A stretch of DNA of 29,648 bases from Phocaeicola_A sp964514145 (GCA_964514145.1 CAZEPM010000009.1:1-29648), one strand, 5' to 3'. Shown: positions 8,167-17,022, counted from the first letter of the stretch. Numbers and translations are program-made. The notes: a model not told the origin generated them from the sequence alone.

Positions 8167-8640
8167 ATGAAAATAACTCTGTTAGTCGTTGGACGCACAA
8201 TGGAAAAGATTTACATCGATGCCATCGATGATTACGCAAAAAGAATAAAGCATTATCTTCCTTTCAATATCGAAGTCATCCCTGAACTGAAAAACACAAA
8301 GAATTTATCAAAAGAGCAGCAAAAGGAGAAAGAAGGTGAGTTTATCTTAAAAGCATTGCAACCAAACGATATTGCCATACTGCTCGACGAAAATGGGAAA
8401 GAGTTTCGTTCCATAGAATTTGCCACATGGATAGGAAACAAACTAAATGTGACCAACAAGCGTTTGATATTTATTGTGGGTGGTCCTTACGGATTCTCAG
8501 AACGGGTATATTCGGCTGTCCATGAAAAAATCTCACTCTCGAAAATGACCTTTTCGCACCAAATGATACGCCTCATTTTTGTCGAACAACTATACCGCGC
8601 CATGAATATCCTTAACAATGGGCCTTATCATCACGAATAA
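8167..8640 (+). CDS. rlmH: 23S rRNA (pseudouridine1915-N3)-methyltransferase
   Basis: 157 residues, the normal full length of this SPOUT-class enzyme, which methylates N3 of pseudouridine 1915 in helix 69 of 23S rRNA on assembled ribosomes using S-adenosylmethionine. Typical signatures: MKITLLVVGRT at the N-terminus, LLDENGKEFRSIEFA (about 74-88), the SAM-binding knot LIFIVGGPYGFSERVY (about 99-114), and the C-terminal block SKMTFSHQMIRLIFVEQLYRA ending in NNGPYHHE. Single gene with its own -7 element, convergent with the small winged-helix gene. Confidence 0.97.
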   Translation: MKITLLVVGRTMEKIYIDAIDDYAKRIKHYLPFNIEVIPELKNTKNLSKEQQKEKEGEFILKALQPNDIAILLDENGKEFRSIEFATWIGNKLNVTNKRLIFIVGGPYGFSERVYSAVHEKISLSKMTFSHQMIRLIFVEQLYRAMNILNNGPYHHE

Positions 8641-8734
8641 AACCAATACGTATCACACTGATTACTTATCATTTATAGACAAAATAACCATCTCGCATAG
8701 GTATATCTAGGAAATGTATCTATACAAAAAAAGC

Positions 8735-8764
8735 AAGTCTGATTATTAAAATACAATCAGACTT
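8735..8764. terminator. Shared hairpin terminator between rlmH and the winged-helix gene
   Basis: Perfect 10-bp stem AAGTCTGATT (8735-8744) with AATCAGACTT (8755-8764), extendable by AAAG/CTTT after a small bulge. On the minus strand it is followed by seven T (complement of 8726-8732), a strong terminator for the gene at 8795-9001. On the plus strand it is followed by a weaker T-rich stretch and may also end rlmH. Confidence 0.75.
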
Positions 8765-8794
8765 TACTTTCACATTTTTCAGATCTTTCTCTCG

Positions 8795-9001
8795 TTACTT
8801 CAACACAACAAACAATTCGCCGTCTACCTCTGAAACAACAATCTTGTCTTCGCGCAGCAACCAGCCAAGACCTAAATAAAAGTCCTTGTCCAAAATCTTA
8901 GATGGAGCCGCTTTTTTGATTTGTTTTTGAGTTAAACCTTCGGTTCCGTCTAAAGCATTCCAAATCATACCGGCAACTTCTCCGGCTCTTTCTTTCAACA
9001 T
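8795..9001 (-). CDS. Small winged-helix domain protein (DUF2582-like)
   Basis: 68 residues. Resembles the short winged helix-turn-helix proteins of the DUF2582 family found across Bacteroidetes: AGEVAGMIWNALDGTEGLTQKQIKKA (helix 1 and helix 2), then DFYLGLGWLLREDKIVV (recognition helix and start of the wing) and EVDGELFVVLK. No other domain and no signal peptide. Function of the family is not established; DNA binding is inferred from the fold only. Own promoter at 9058-9065 and terminator at 8735-8764, so monocistronic. Confidence 0.8.
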   Translation of the reverse strand: MLKERAGEVAGMIWNALDGTEGLTQKQIKKAAPSKILDKDFYLGLGWLLREDKIVVSEVDGELFVVLK

Positions 9002-9057
9002 ACTATTCTTTTTAGTTAAACATTAGAAAGAACAAATACTTTCTTTTTATTACGCGA

Positions 9058-9090
9058 CAAAAATACATATTTTTACTTTAAACAACCAAG
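9058..9090 (-). promoter_or_regulatory. Predicted promoter of the winged-helix gene
   Basis: On the minus strand TATTTTTG (9058-9065) matches TAnnTTTG, about 56 bp before the start codon. CTTG lies 21 bp upstream of it, a one-mismatch -33 box. A second TACTTTTG element exists at 9109-9116 without a -33 partner. Confidence 0.5.
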
Positions 9091-9130
9091 CCATACACAG
9101 ATTAAATGCAAAAGTACACAACAAAAGTTA

Positions 9131-9314
9131 CTATTTTTTTAGGTTTTCATAATATTCCGCCCATATCTGTGCTGCTCTTTCTATCATTCTCATATACGGA
9201 CGTTTCTTATAACAAGTTACTGTAACTTTTATCCGGAACAGCTGTTATCGAGACATTTTCAACCCGACATAAAGCACGCTGCATGCGTTTTGCTTTATCA
9301 AAAACCATTTCCAT
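9131..9314 (-). pseudogene. Probable frameshifted small gene downstream of the Nramp gene
   Basis: On the minus strand an ORF starts 7 bp after the Nramp stop (ATG at 9312-9314) and reads MEMVFDKAKRMQRALCRVEN through SYSNLL before TAA at 9207-9209 (35 residues). One frame over, an open stretch from 9244 to TAG at 9131-9133 continues with CYKKRPYMRMIERAAQIWAE and then YYENLKK, which has the look of a genuine C-terminus. Joining the two by removing one base near 9209-9215 gives a single protein of about 60 residues. I recognise no family. Either a one-base insertion inactivated the gene, or a sequencing error or frameshifting event lies here. The tight spacing to the transporter gene suggests co-transcription. 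Confidence 0.45.
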
Positions 9315-9321
9315 ATTGCGT

Positions 9322-10575
9322 TCAATAATCTAATAACAACATGATGTTCAGCACAGTAACAACCGTAGCTATCGAGTAGAGCAAGAATGTAGTCCCGCGA
9401 CTGTTCACATATTCACCCATTACACGACGGGAAGAAGTAAGAGACACCTGAAGAAAAACCGTAAACGGTAATTGAATACTTAGCACCATTTGTGAAACAA
9501 TCAATCCGCGAAAAGGATCACCTATAAAAAATATGATAAGCAAAGCCAGTAATAAAGAGGCCAGTATACCAACACGAGAGTGAATATCACGACTATTATA
9601 CGACTCACTGAAAATGCCGGAAAATATAGATCCCGCAGCCATACCACTCGTAATGGTCGATGAAATTCCGGCCATCAGCAAGGCAAAAGCAAACACAAAG
9701 CCTGCCAGATTTCCCACAACAGGATCCAACAACGATTTAGCCTGCTGGAGCTCTTCAACCTGAATATCTTGCCGGAAAAACGTACTGGCTGCCAGGATAA
9801 TCATGGCACTGTTGATTGCCCAACCAATCATCATGGCCAGCAACGTATCATAAAACTCAAACTTCAACAGCCTCTTGATGGTGCTTTTTCCTTCCTTATG
9901 CAATTCACGACTCTGAACCACTTCCGAATGCAAGAACAAATTGTGCGGCATCACAACGGCGCCAAGCACACTCAGAATCACAATCATACTGCCTTCAGGG
10001 ACAGACGGAGTCACCCAAGATCTGACTGCCTCAGGCCAATCGACATCAACCAAAAACAACTCAAACAAAAAAGAAAAGCCAATCAATGAAACAAAGGCTA
10101 TAATCCACCGCTCCACTTTTTTATACGAATGACTGAACAGCATCACAACAACAAACGCAACCGTCAGTATTGCCCCTATCATGATTGGGATATCAAACAA
10201 CATCTGTAAAGCAATGGCGCCGCCCAAGATCTCGGCAAGCGAAGTAGAAACGGAAGCAAACATCGCGCTCGTCAGTATGGGACGCGACACCCATTTAGGC
10301 GTGTAGCGAGTTGCAGCTTCAGAAAGACACAGGCCGGTCACAATACCCAAATGGGCAACATTATGCTGAAGGACAATCAACATCACAGTCGACAGCGTAA
10401 CAACCCACAACAACGTATATCCGAATGCCGAACCGGCAGCAAAATTTGATGCCCAATTCCCAGGGTCTATAAAGCCAACGGTAACCAACAGCCCCGGACC
10501 GATATACTTAAAGAAATCAATAGCCTCCAAATAACGCTTATGATCCTTCCTTTTCAAGTCTTTCAATATATTCAT
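9322..10575 (-). CDS. mntH: Nramp family divalent metal transporter (Mn2+/Fe2+)
   Basis: About 417 residues from the ATG at 10575 (MNILKDLKRKD). Proton-coupled importer of manganese or ferrous iron in the inner membrane, about 11 helices. The metal site is intact: DPGN in helix 1 (GFIDPGNWASN) and the Ala-x-x-Met-Pro-His signature of helix 6 (GAVVMPHNLFLHS). In-frame upstream starts exist at ATG 10584 and GTG 10596, but a TAnnTTTG element at 10601-10608 puts the transcript start at about 10595, so the GTG cannot be used and the ATG at 10575 leaves the most room for ribosome binding. It is followed after 7 bp by a broken small ORF. Confidence 0.93.
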   Translation of the reverse strand: MNILKDLKRKDHKRYLEAIDFFKYIGPGLLVTVGFIDPGNWASNFAAGSAFGYTLLWVVTLSTVMLIVLQHNVAHLGIVTGLCLSEAATRYTPKWVSRPILTSAMFASVSTSLAEILGGAIALQMLFDIPIMIGAILTVAFVVVMLFSHSYKKVERWIIAFVSLIGFSFLFELFLVDVDWPEAVRSWVTPSVPEGSMIVILSVLGAVVMPHNLFLHSEVVQSRELHKEGKSTIKRLLKFEFYDTLLAMMIGWAINSAMIILAASTFFRQDIQVEELQQAKSLLDPVVGNLAGFVFAFALLMAGISSTITSGMAAGSIFSGIFSESYNSRDIHSRVGILASLLLALLIIFFIGDPFRGLIVSQMVLSIQLPFTVFLQVSLTSSRRVMGEYVNSRGTTFLLYSIATVVTVLNIMLLLDY

Positions 10576-10600
10576 CGCACTCATCCATAAAAACACGAAA

Positions 10601-10608
10601 CAAATATA
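10601..10608 (-). promoter_or_regulatory. Predicted -7 element of the Nramp gene
   Basis: TATATTTG on the minus strand fits TAnnTTTG; no good -33 box at 19-21 bp. It overlaps an AT-rich palindrome AAATA-tatg-TATTT (10602-10615) that could be a metalloregulator site. The site choice helps set the start of the transporter. Confidence 0.45.
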
Positions 10609-10677
10609 TGTATTTATTGACGAGCAGATAACGGTTTATTGAAAAACTTAAACTACCTTAGTCAAAAATACCATGTT

Positions 10678-11079
10678 ATGATGAGAAAGACAATCCATGC
10701 CATCGCCTTGTGTCTGCCCTTTCTTTTCGCTGTCTCCTGCCGGGAAAGCCCTGCGGAGCGATGTCAACGGGAAGCAGAAGAAAACAACAAGACATGCCCC
10801 ATCCGCATCGACGGGCAAACCATTCTCGACAGCCTAAGATTTGATGCCCCAAGCATGACTTTCACTTACCATTACACGGTAAGCGGAGCCTCGGACAGCC
10901 TTCTGTCACAACACATCCAAAGCAAAGAACTCTTTGAAAACACCCTGAGAAACCTGACGAACATTGCAGGCATGCAATACTACCTGAAGCAAAACATCAG
11001 CTTCAGATACATCTATCATTCCCCAAACAGTCAGGCCACACTTGGCGAGATTCATATCACACCACAGGACTACAACTAA
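10678..11079 (+). CDS. Small predicted lipoprotein of unknown function
   Basis: 133 residues from ATG at 10678 (132 from the adjacent ATG at 10681); an upstream TTG at 10639 would place extra polar residues before the signal sequence and is unlikely. The N-terminus is a lipoprotein signal: basic start MRKTIHAIALCLPFLFAVSC with the lipobox cysteine followed by RESPAERC. The mature part is about 113 residues, with YHYTVSGASDSLLS, then a helical segment ENTLRNLTNIAGMQYYLKQN and a final strand-like FRYIYHSPNSQATLGEIHI. The pattern resembles small Bacteroidales periplasmic lipoproteins but I recognise no family. Divergent from the Nramp gene; no clear TAnnTTTG element was found upstream. Confidence 0.75.
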   Translation: MMRKTIHAIALCLPFLFAVSCRESPAERCQREAEENNKTCPIRIDGQTILDSLRFDAPSMTFTYHYTVSGASDSLLSQHIQSKELFENTLRNLTNIAGMQYYLKQNISFRYIYHSPNSQATLGEIHITPQDYN

Positions 11080-11209
11080 AGAAAGAACCATCGGAAGTCC
11101 GGTTTCCAAAGACAAATTCGGAACATGCGGTAAACACAAAGTCCAACCGAAAACACAACGTTCCCAACTCCTTCTCCCACCTCACCGCAACTCCCTCCGG
11201 AGGCCGCCC

Positions 11210-11266
11210 GGGAAAAGGTACGACCTTTTGTGGGAAAAGGTACGACCTTTTGTGGGAAAAGGTACG
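11210..11266. repeat. 22-bp tandem palindromic repeats
   Basis: Two exact copies (11210-11231 and 11232-11253) of GGGAAAAGGTACGACCTTTTGT and the first 13 bases of a third (11254-11266), cut off by the N gap. Each unit contains a perfect 7-bp inverted repeat, AAAAGGT-ACG-ACCTTTT. After the gap, TACGGCCTTTTGT (11367-11379 region) looks like the end of a further, diverged copy. The true copy number is hidden by the gap. Confidence 0.85.
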
Positions 11267-11366
11267 NNNNNNNNNNNNNNNNNNNNNNNNNNNNNNNNNN
11301 NNNNNNNNNNNNNNNNNNNNNNNNNNNNNNNNNNNNNNNNNNNNNNNNNNNNNNNNNNNNNNNNNN
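11267..11366. other. Assembly gap (100 N)
   Basis: Exactly 100 unknown bases, a conventional placeholder for a scaffold gap of unknown length. It sits inside the tandem repeat array, which probably caused the assembly break. Confidence 0.95.
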
Positions 11367-11530
11367 TACGGCCTTTTGTATATCCCTCTTGGAAGTGTCT
11401 CAGGAAGGGTTCCTGCCTGATGTCAGAACAGACGGGAATTTGCCTTTTCATCCCGACGGATGAACCACCGCCGCGAATCAATCCGGTCACAGATGAGGTT
11501 CTTTCCGAGATATGCGGACGGGTAATCCGT

Positions 11531-11568
11531 AAAAATATGAGGTCGCACCAGATGTGGTGCGACCTCAT
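11531..11568 (-). terminator. Intrinsic terminator of the susC-susD unit
   Basis: A perfect 14-bp stem (11537-11550 with 11555-11568) and a four-base loop, followed on the minus strand by ATTTTT (complement of 11531-11536). It lies 28 bp after the susD-like stop. The stem core GGTCGCACC resembles the GGTCGTACC core (minus strand) of the nearby tandem repeats. Confidence 0.85.
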
Positions 11569-11595
11569 GACCGTAGGATTTTACGACAAGATTTG

Positions 11596-13548
11596 TCAAT
11601 AACCCGGATTCTGTTGTTCCGCTTTTTGTTCGGCAGTCAAGGCATGTCCGTCTATCTGGATGGCATCCAAATATGTCTGCGGGATGGCACGCAAGATGTG
11701 ATAGTCCTGAATGTTTGGCGCAGCATCCGCATTGAACGCCCTTGCCCGTTCTACCAGTGTCTTTGTTCGGGACAAGTCTTGCCAACGCAAAAATTCTCCA
11801 CAAAGTTCGCGCGAACGTTCGTTCAGGAGCAGGCACATCATCCGGTCATAATCAGAAGTATATCCCAACTTGGCAATTACAGCTTCATCTTCTGCCGGCA
11901 AATTGTAGATATCTGTTATCTCCAGACTGGTAGCTTCGGTTGTTTCTGCTATGTTGTTCGATTCGTAATAGGAGTTTTCGGCAAAGTAGGAGTTTGATTC
12001 TCCCATGCTGGAATAGCCTAGCGAGTTCTCATTGTAGGCTGCTCCTCCGTCGCAATAAGCCGCACGATCTTCGCCGTCTTTATATGCCGCACGTGCCCGC
12101 AGTTGGTTGATATAGGTTAAGGCGTCCGTATATTTTCCTTGTCGTATCAAGGCCTCGGCTGCTATCAGATAGGTCTCACCCAATCTGGCCAAGATACCGT
12201 CGCGGAAACCCACACGACTGGTGACCGTCTCACGAGAACCGTCGATATGCTTACTCATTGTCGCGAAACGACTTGTAAAATCATAGAGAGCTTCATCGTC
12301 TTCTCCATTGCGGTCTGCCGGATAAGCGACGAAAACGGTAGGAATGGTCTTACCTGTTTTCTCGTATACTACACCTTCACTTATCTGTACACTTGAGAAA
12401 CGTGTATCACCCGGCCGGTTGATGACATACATGATGCCCAAGTCACCTTGTTCATAAATGGAGCCGGACGTCGGATTGTTTACTGCATATTTTGTTTTAA
12501 AGCTCTTCCAAAAACGGGAGTCGTTCACCATATCGTAAATGTTGTACATATAATAAGTTGTTCGTAGGCGTTGATATTCCCGTTCGCCTGCAATATCACG
12601 TTGCATGTGCGGCAAATCTCTGTAAACAGAAACATAATACAAGTGAGTTTGGTTCCCGCTATATCCTTGAGTCGAAACTTCAGATGAGAATTGGGCAGAC
12701 AACAATATTTCATCCAATGTCTCGTTAGCTCCGTTTACTTCCGTATAATTCCATAAATCAGAGAAATTAGGAGCCAGAGAGTGATTTGCAATCACTTCCT
12801 GAGCCAGTCGTAAAGCTTCTTCCAGGTCGGCATCCTTCGTTGCGCTGTTCCAGTCATCATTGATTTCACTGGCACGCAACAGATAGGCTTTCGCCAGAAA
12901 ATGAGCGGCGGCATCTTTTGTCATTTTTCCGGTCATGGATGCCGTAGTGGGTAAATAATTATACGCATTGGTCAAGTCGTCAATGACTTGTTGTAAGGTC
13001 TCTGCTGCCGTGGCACGAGTAAATTCACGTTCCGGTGTTGTGCTTGGAGTCAGTTTCAAGGGAACACCTCCATACTGTGAAACAAGCTTCAGATAATTGA
13101 ATCCGCGAAGGAAAGAAGCCTCACCAAAATAAGTCTCTTTATTGATGCTTTCATAACTATCATCGGTGATTTTGCTCAATAACAGATTGGCGTTGTTTAT
13201 CCCGATATACATTGCGTCCCAAACATCATACATGTTGGTACCGTTATTGGTCACTTGTGATGAGAGGTTCCCGTCGTAACTATTCCATGAAGCATTTGTT
13301 CCGTCACCTCCAACTCTAAATTCGTCTGTCCCATAATTGGTTGTGGCATAAGAGTATTCTCTTGCATAATGAAAGCGTAAATTATAATACAAGCTGACTT
13401 CCAGAGCGTCAATACCTTCGGAGGTATTGAAATAATCGGTATTTTGTTGGGTCGTCAGTTCCTCGTCCAAGAAATCACTGCACGAAGTGATGGTATAACC
13501 TTTTGTCAATACCAGTAATCCTATAGCGATTTTATATATTGATTTCAT
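11596..13548 (-). CDS. SusD/RagB family nutrient-binding outer-membrane lipoprotein
   Basis: 650 residues. Surface lipoprotein that caps the SusC-type channel and captures glycan or peptide ligands. Signal peptide with lipobox TITSC (Cys23), followed by SDFLDEE, the usual SusD mature start. The RagB/SusD helical region is seen in SFLRGFNYLKLVSQYGGVPL (about 147-166), FTRATAAETLQQVIDDLTNAYNYLP (about 179-203) and AAHFLAKAYLLRASE, and the C-terminal SusD domain in YLIAAEALIRQGKYTDALTYINQLRARA and LLNERSRELCGEFLRWQDLSR. Somewhat longer than average because of inserts rich in N, Y and S (about 500-545). It follows the susC-like gene by 19 bp and ends at an intrinsic terminator. Ligand unknown. 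Confidence 0.94.
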   Translation of the reverse strand: MKSIYKIAIGLLVLTKGYTITSCSDFLDEELTTQQNTDYFNTSEGIDALEVSLYYNLRFHYAREYSYATTNYGTDEFRVGGDGTNASWNSYDGNLSSQVTNNGTNMYDVWDAMYIGINNANLLLSKITDDSYESINKETYFGEASFLRGFNYLKLVSQYGGVPLKLTPSTTPEREFTRATAAETLQQVIDDLTNAYNYLPTTASMTGKMTKDAAAHFLAKAYLLRASEINDDWNSATKDADLEEALRLAQEVIANHSLAPNFSDLWNYTEVNGANETLDEILLSAQFSSEVSTQGYSGNQTHLYYVSVYRDLPHMQRDIAGEREYQRLRTTYYMYNIYDMVNDSRFWKSFKTKYAVNNPTSGSIYEQGDLGIMYVINRPGDTRFSSVQISEGVVYEKTGKTIPTVFVAYPADRNGEDDEALYDFTSRFATMSKHIDGSRETVTSRVGFRDGILARLGETYLIAAEALIRQGKYTDALTYINQLRARAAYKDGEDRAAYCDGGAAYNENSLGYSSMGESNSYFAENSYYESNNIAETTEATSLEITDIYNLPAEDEAVIAKLGYTSDYDRMMCLLLNERSRELCGEFLRWQDLSRTKTLVERARAFNADAAPNIQDYHILRAIPQTYLDAIQIDGHALTAEQKAEQQNPGY

Positions 13549-13567
13549 AGTGATAATTATTAAATAA

Positions 13568-16500
13568 TTAATATCCGACGTTCAAACCTATCGTGAATCC
13601 ACGATTCCATGTGGAAGTATATGATTGGGAAGCATCCAACTCTAAAAAATCTATGGTGGAGAATATTCTTCCCGGATTTTTTGCCTGAACATAAAGTCTC
13701 AAGTTGTTCAATCCGCTTTTGATAATCCACTTTTTAGGGAAAGTATACCCCAATGAGATATTGCGGACTTTTAGGAAAGCACCCTTTTTATAACCTAAGA
13801 TGCTATAATATGGATCTCCTCCTCCGATGTCATAAATAGGTTTTTGATATTCGGCATCCTTGTTATTCTCATTATAATAATTGATCTTGCGCTGATTGTA
13901 ACGTCCTAACTGTGCTTCACCGCCTGTATCGACAGTATATCCGAACCGTCCGTATAGCAGGATGGACAAATCGAAATTCTTATAAATAAATGTATTGGTC
14001 ATACCTAATGTCCAACGTGGACGAGTATTTCCGATAATGACACGGTCATTATTCGCATCGATTTTGTAATCGCCATTCTGGTCGACCGGACGTGCCATTC
14101 CGACTGTAAAGGAGTGTCCATTTGCATTGAACTTTTCCATTTCCTCAATATCATCTTCTGTCCACAAACCGGCTGATTCGTAGTCATAAATAACACCTAA
14201 CGATGCCCCAATGAACCAGTTGTTACTGATATCATCTTCCTTACCATTGGACAATTCATCTATCCTATCTTTCTGCCATGCCGCATTGATGGTTGTGTGC
14301 CATTCAAAGTCACGTGTCTTTATATTTACGGTATTCAGTGTTATGTCCACACCCACATTAGAGGTCTTCCCTACATTGGCATAGGTGGAAGTATAACCGG
14401 TTATCGACGGGATACTCATGGCCATCAGCAAATCGGTCGTATACGATCTGTAGAAATCTACGACTCCGGAAATACGTCCATTCAAAAACGAAAAATCCAC
14501 ACCTAAGTTATACTGGAGTGTTTTTTCCCAAGTCAGGTCTGAATTTGCCATGGTGACATCTTCTGTTCCGGTTAACGGTTCAGATGCTGCATATCCGTGC
14601 ACCAACGAAGAGCCAAAGGGGTAGTATAAGGAAACTATTGCTCCTTTTGTTTGATAAGGGTCGATGGCCGAATTACCTGTCATACCGACACCTAAACGTA
14701 ATTTCAGTTGACTAATCCAATCGACATCTTTAAGGAAATGTTCTTGATCCAGACGCCAACCTAACGCCGCACTGGGGAAAAATGCCCATTTGTTTCCGTC
14801 TGCAAGCTGCGATGCCCCGTCCCAACGTCCGGATGCGGTAAACAAATATTTGTCATTGTAGCTATAATTCACACGAAACATATATGAAAGCAGCTGATAC
14901 TCCGTCAAACCACTGCTCCATCCGTCCAGTTGTGAGATATTATCCTCTGTCAGTGCGTTCCATTTGGCACTTGCCAAAGGAATGTTTTCAGCCGCCATAG
15001 ATGATTCTTCATAGTGATATTTGGTGGCACTTTGCAACAGTGTGATACCAAAAGAGTGTTTTCCGATTTCTCTGTCATAGTAAATCAGGTTATCCAATGT
15101 CCAGGAAAAATCAGATTGGTTTGTTAGTGAAGCACGGTTGGTTCCTTGGCTGCTTACCGATTCGGCATCACGGAACGTTCCGTTCCGGTAGTAGCGGAAA
15201 TCCGGACCGAAATTAAAACGATATCTCAATCCTTCTAATGAGGAAAACATTTTTCCGAAATCCAATTGTGCATAAAAACTTCCAATAGCACGGAACATGC
15301 GACGTTCATTTTCACTCAACTTCCATTCCTCAGCGACATTCTTTACCATATCATCTCCTCCGGGATAGGTGATACGATTACCATCGTCGTCATAAGGAAC
15401 GGCATACGGGAACAAGCTGGTAGAGGCGGCGTATAAGTTGTCAGGTGTGCCACTTAACAGAGATCCTACAACCGTAGCGGAAGAACCATATTGCTGTTCA
15501 CTGAATGTACCGTTGATGTTGATTCCTAGGTTGAACCAGTCAACCGGATTTATATCCAAGCTGAATTTGGTGGTATAACGTGTATAAGACTGTCCTTTAA
15601 CAGTACCTTCGTTATTCAGGTATCCGATAGATGCATATCCCTTTACTTTATCTGTACCTCCGCTGGCACTCAAAGTATGTTCGTGTGTGATACCGGTTTG
15701 TGTGACCATGCTCCCCCAGTCAGTAGTGGGTACGAGTGAGCCGTCCCATGTTCCATTTGCCCAACCCTTTTCAATGTTACGCCATGCATACGGGTCGGAA
15801 GCTCCCAAAAAGATTTCATAGTCATTCTCTATCGTAGGTTCATCGCCACGCGGATAAACTTCCGGATTCAAATAATAATATGCCCAACGACGCCATTCTA
15901 TATATTCGGCCGAGTTCATCATTTCCGAATAATCCTGCAATTTTTCTACGGTTAGACTTGCGGCATAATTGAAAGACAATTTGCCCTCACTGCCTTGCTT
16001 GGTCGTGACCAGAATTACACCGTTTGCACCTCGTGAACCATAGATTGCCGTAGCTGAGGCGTCTTTTAGAATATCTATTGACTCAATATCCTGCGGATTC
16101 AGGGTTTCGATGCCGCTGGTCGATGTCACAGGTATTCCGTCTATTACATAAAGTGGGGTGTTACTGGCACTCAATGAACGTACACCACGCACATAAATGG
16201 TACCGATTTCACCCGGGCGTTCATTACTGACAATGTCTACACCTGCCGCTTTCCCCTGCATGGCTTCGAATGCATTGGCTACCGGACGGGAATTCAAATC
16301 TTCAGAACTTACACGAATCATGGCTCCCGTAACATCTGATTTCTTTTGCACGCCATATCCTACCACCACTACTTCGTCCAATAGCCGACTGTTTTCTATC
16401 AGCATGATATTGAATTCGGTTTCATTCCCTACAGGTATGTTTTGTGCCACATAGCCGATGTAAGAGACTTGCAACACCGCACCTTCGGGTACTTCAAGAG

Positions 16501-16993
16501 TGAAGAGTCCATCCATATCAGTAACCGTACCTATCGTTTGACCTTCCACAACAACATTTGCACCGATAATCGGTTCGCCGTCTGTATCTTTCACAATTCC
16601 CCTTATTTTGGTTTTCTTATCAGAGGAAGGAGGAGGCTGTTGCGACGCAGGCAGAATGATAATTAGGTTATCCGAAACCCTGTATGACAGTCCTCGCTGG
16701 GTAAGTTCACGGGTAAGCACGTCTTTCAAGTCCTCATTTTGCAAAGAAAGCGAAACCGTTTGTTTATTTTCGAGGTCTGCATCACGGTAAGAGAATCGGT
16801 AAGTAGTTTGTTGTTCAATCGCATTGAACAATTCTTTGACCGGTGCATTTTCCAACTTCAGATTTACTTTACCGGTTTGGGCAAATGCACTCAAAAAAGT
16901 TAACATACATAAAGATAATACAAGGCAACGAGATATTCCGTTTTTTCCGTTACCTTTGTCTGTCAGAACAGACTGATTCTTTTTCTTTTTCAT
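13568..16993 (-). CDS. SusC/RagA TonB-dependent receptor with N-terminal STN domain
   Basis: 1141 residues, outer-membrane importer energised by TonB. A 38-residue signal region (ending FLSAFAQ), then a secretin/TonB short N-terminal (STN) domain (about 45-110, with FSYRDADLENKQTVSLSL), a carboxypeptidase-like beta-sandwich (about 128-200, IRGIVKDTDGEPIIGANVVV), a TonB-box region DEVVVVGYG (about 206-214), the plug (about 215-335 with DASATAIYGSRGANGVILVTT) and a large barrel ending in the aromatic WNRGFTIGLNVGY. The STN domain is the feature that lets such receptors signal to a FecR-type anti-sigma factor, and one is encoded immediately upstream. Paired with SusD 19 bp downstream. Confidence 0.95.
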   Translation of the reverse strand: MKKKKNQSVLTDKGNGKNGISRCLVLSLCMLTFLSAFAQTGKVNLKLENAPVKELFNAIEQQTTYRFSYRDADLENKQTVSLSLQNEDLKDVLTRELTQRGLSYRVSDNLIIILPASQQPPPSSDKKTKIRGIVKDTDGEPIIGANVVVEGQTIGTVTDMDGLFTLEVPEGAVLQVSYIGYVAQNIPVGNETEFNIMLIENSRLLDEVVVVGYGVQKKSDVTGAMIRVSSEDLNSRPVANAFEAMQGKAAGVDIVSNERPGEIGTIYVRGVRSLSASNTPLYVIDGIPVTSTSGIETLNPQDIESIDILKDASATAIYGSRGANGVILVTTKQGSEGKLSFNYAASLTVEKLQDYSEMMNSAEYIEWRRWAYYYLNPEVYPRGDEPTIENDYEIFLGASDPYAWRNIEKGWANGTWDGSLVPTTDWGSMVTQTGITHEHTLSASGGTDKVKGYASIGYLNNEGTVKGQSYTRYTTKFSLDINPVDWFNLGININGTFSEQQYGSSATVVGSLLSGTPDNLYAASTSLFPYAVPYDDDGNRITYPGGDDMVKNVAEEWKLSENERRMFRAIGSFYAQLDFGKMFSSLEGLRYRFNFGPDFRYYRNGTFRDAESVSSQGTNRASLTNQSDFSWTLDNLIYYDREIGKHSFGITLLQSATKYHYEESSMAAENIPLASAKWNALTEDNISQLDGWSSGLTEYQLLSYMFRVNYSYNDKYLFTASGRWDGASQLADGNKWAFFPSAALGWRLDQEHFLKDVDWISQLKLRLGVGMTGNSAIDPYQTKGAIVSLYYPFGSSLVHGYAASEPLTGTEDVTMANSDLTWEKTLQYNLGVDFSFLNGRISGVVDFYRSYTTDLLMAMSIPSITGYTSTYANVGKTSNVGVDITLNTVNIKTRDFEWHTTINAAWQKDRIDELSNGKEDDISNNWFIGASLGVIYDYESAGLWTEDDIEEMEKFNANGHSFTVGMARPVDQNGDYKIDANNDRVIIGNTRPRWTLGMTNTFIYKNFDLSILLYGRFGYTVDTGGEAQLGRYNQRKINYYNENNKDAEYQKPIYDIGGGDPYYSILGYKKGAFLKVRNISLGYTFPKKWIIKSGLNNLRLYVQAKNPGRIFSTIDFLELDASQSYTSTWNRGFTIGLNVGY

Positions 16994-17022
16994 AATAGTT
17001 GGATTATAAGTTCATATGAATT

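Larger units (their letters stand above)
11080..11595. other. Gene-free convergent region with repeats and assembly gap
   Basis: 516 bp between the 3' ends of the lipoprotein gene (plus) and the susD-like gene (minus). It holds 22-bp palindromic tandem repeats (11210-11266), a 100-N gap (11267-11366), a diverged repeat remnant (11367-11378) and the susD terminator (11531-11568). The open frames crossing it run through the Ns and the repeats and show no family motif. Confidence 0.7.

Noticed and set aside
11210..11266. CRISPR array
   Set aside because: Units are directly abutting 22-bp palindromic repeats with no spacers and no cas genes nearby.
11042..11602. Plus- and minus-strand ORFs across the repeat array and N gap
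   Set aside because: They exist only because Ns are read through; the translated parts are repeats and terminator hairpin, with no recognisable domain.
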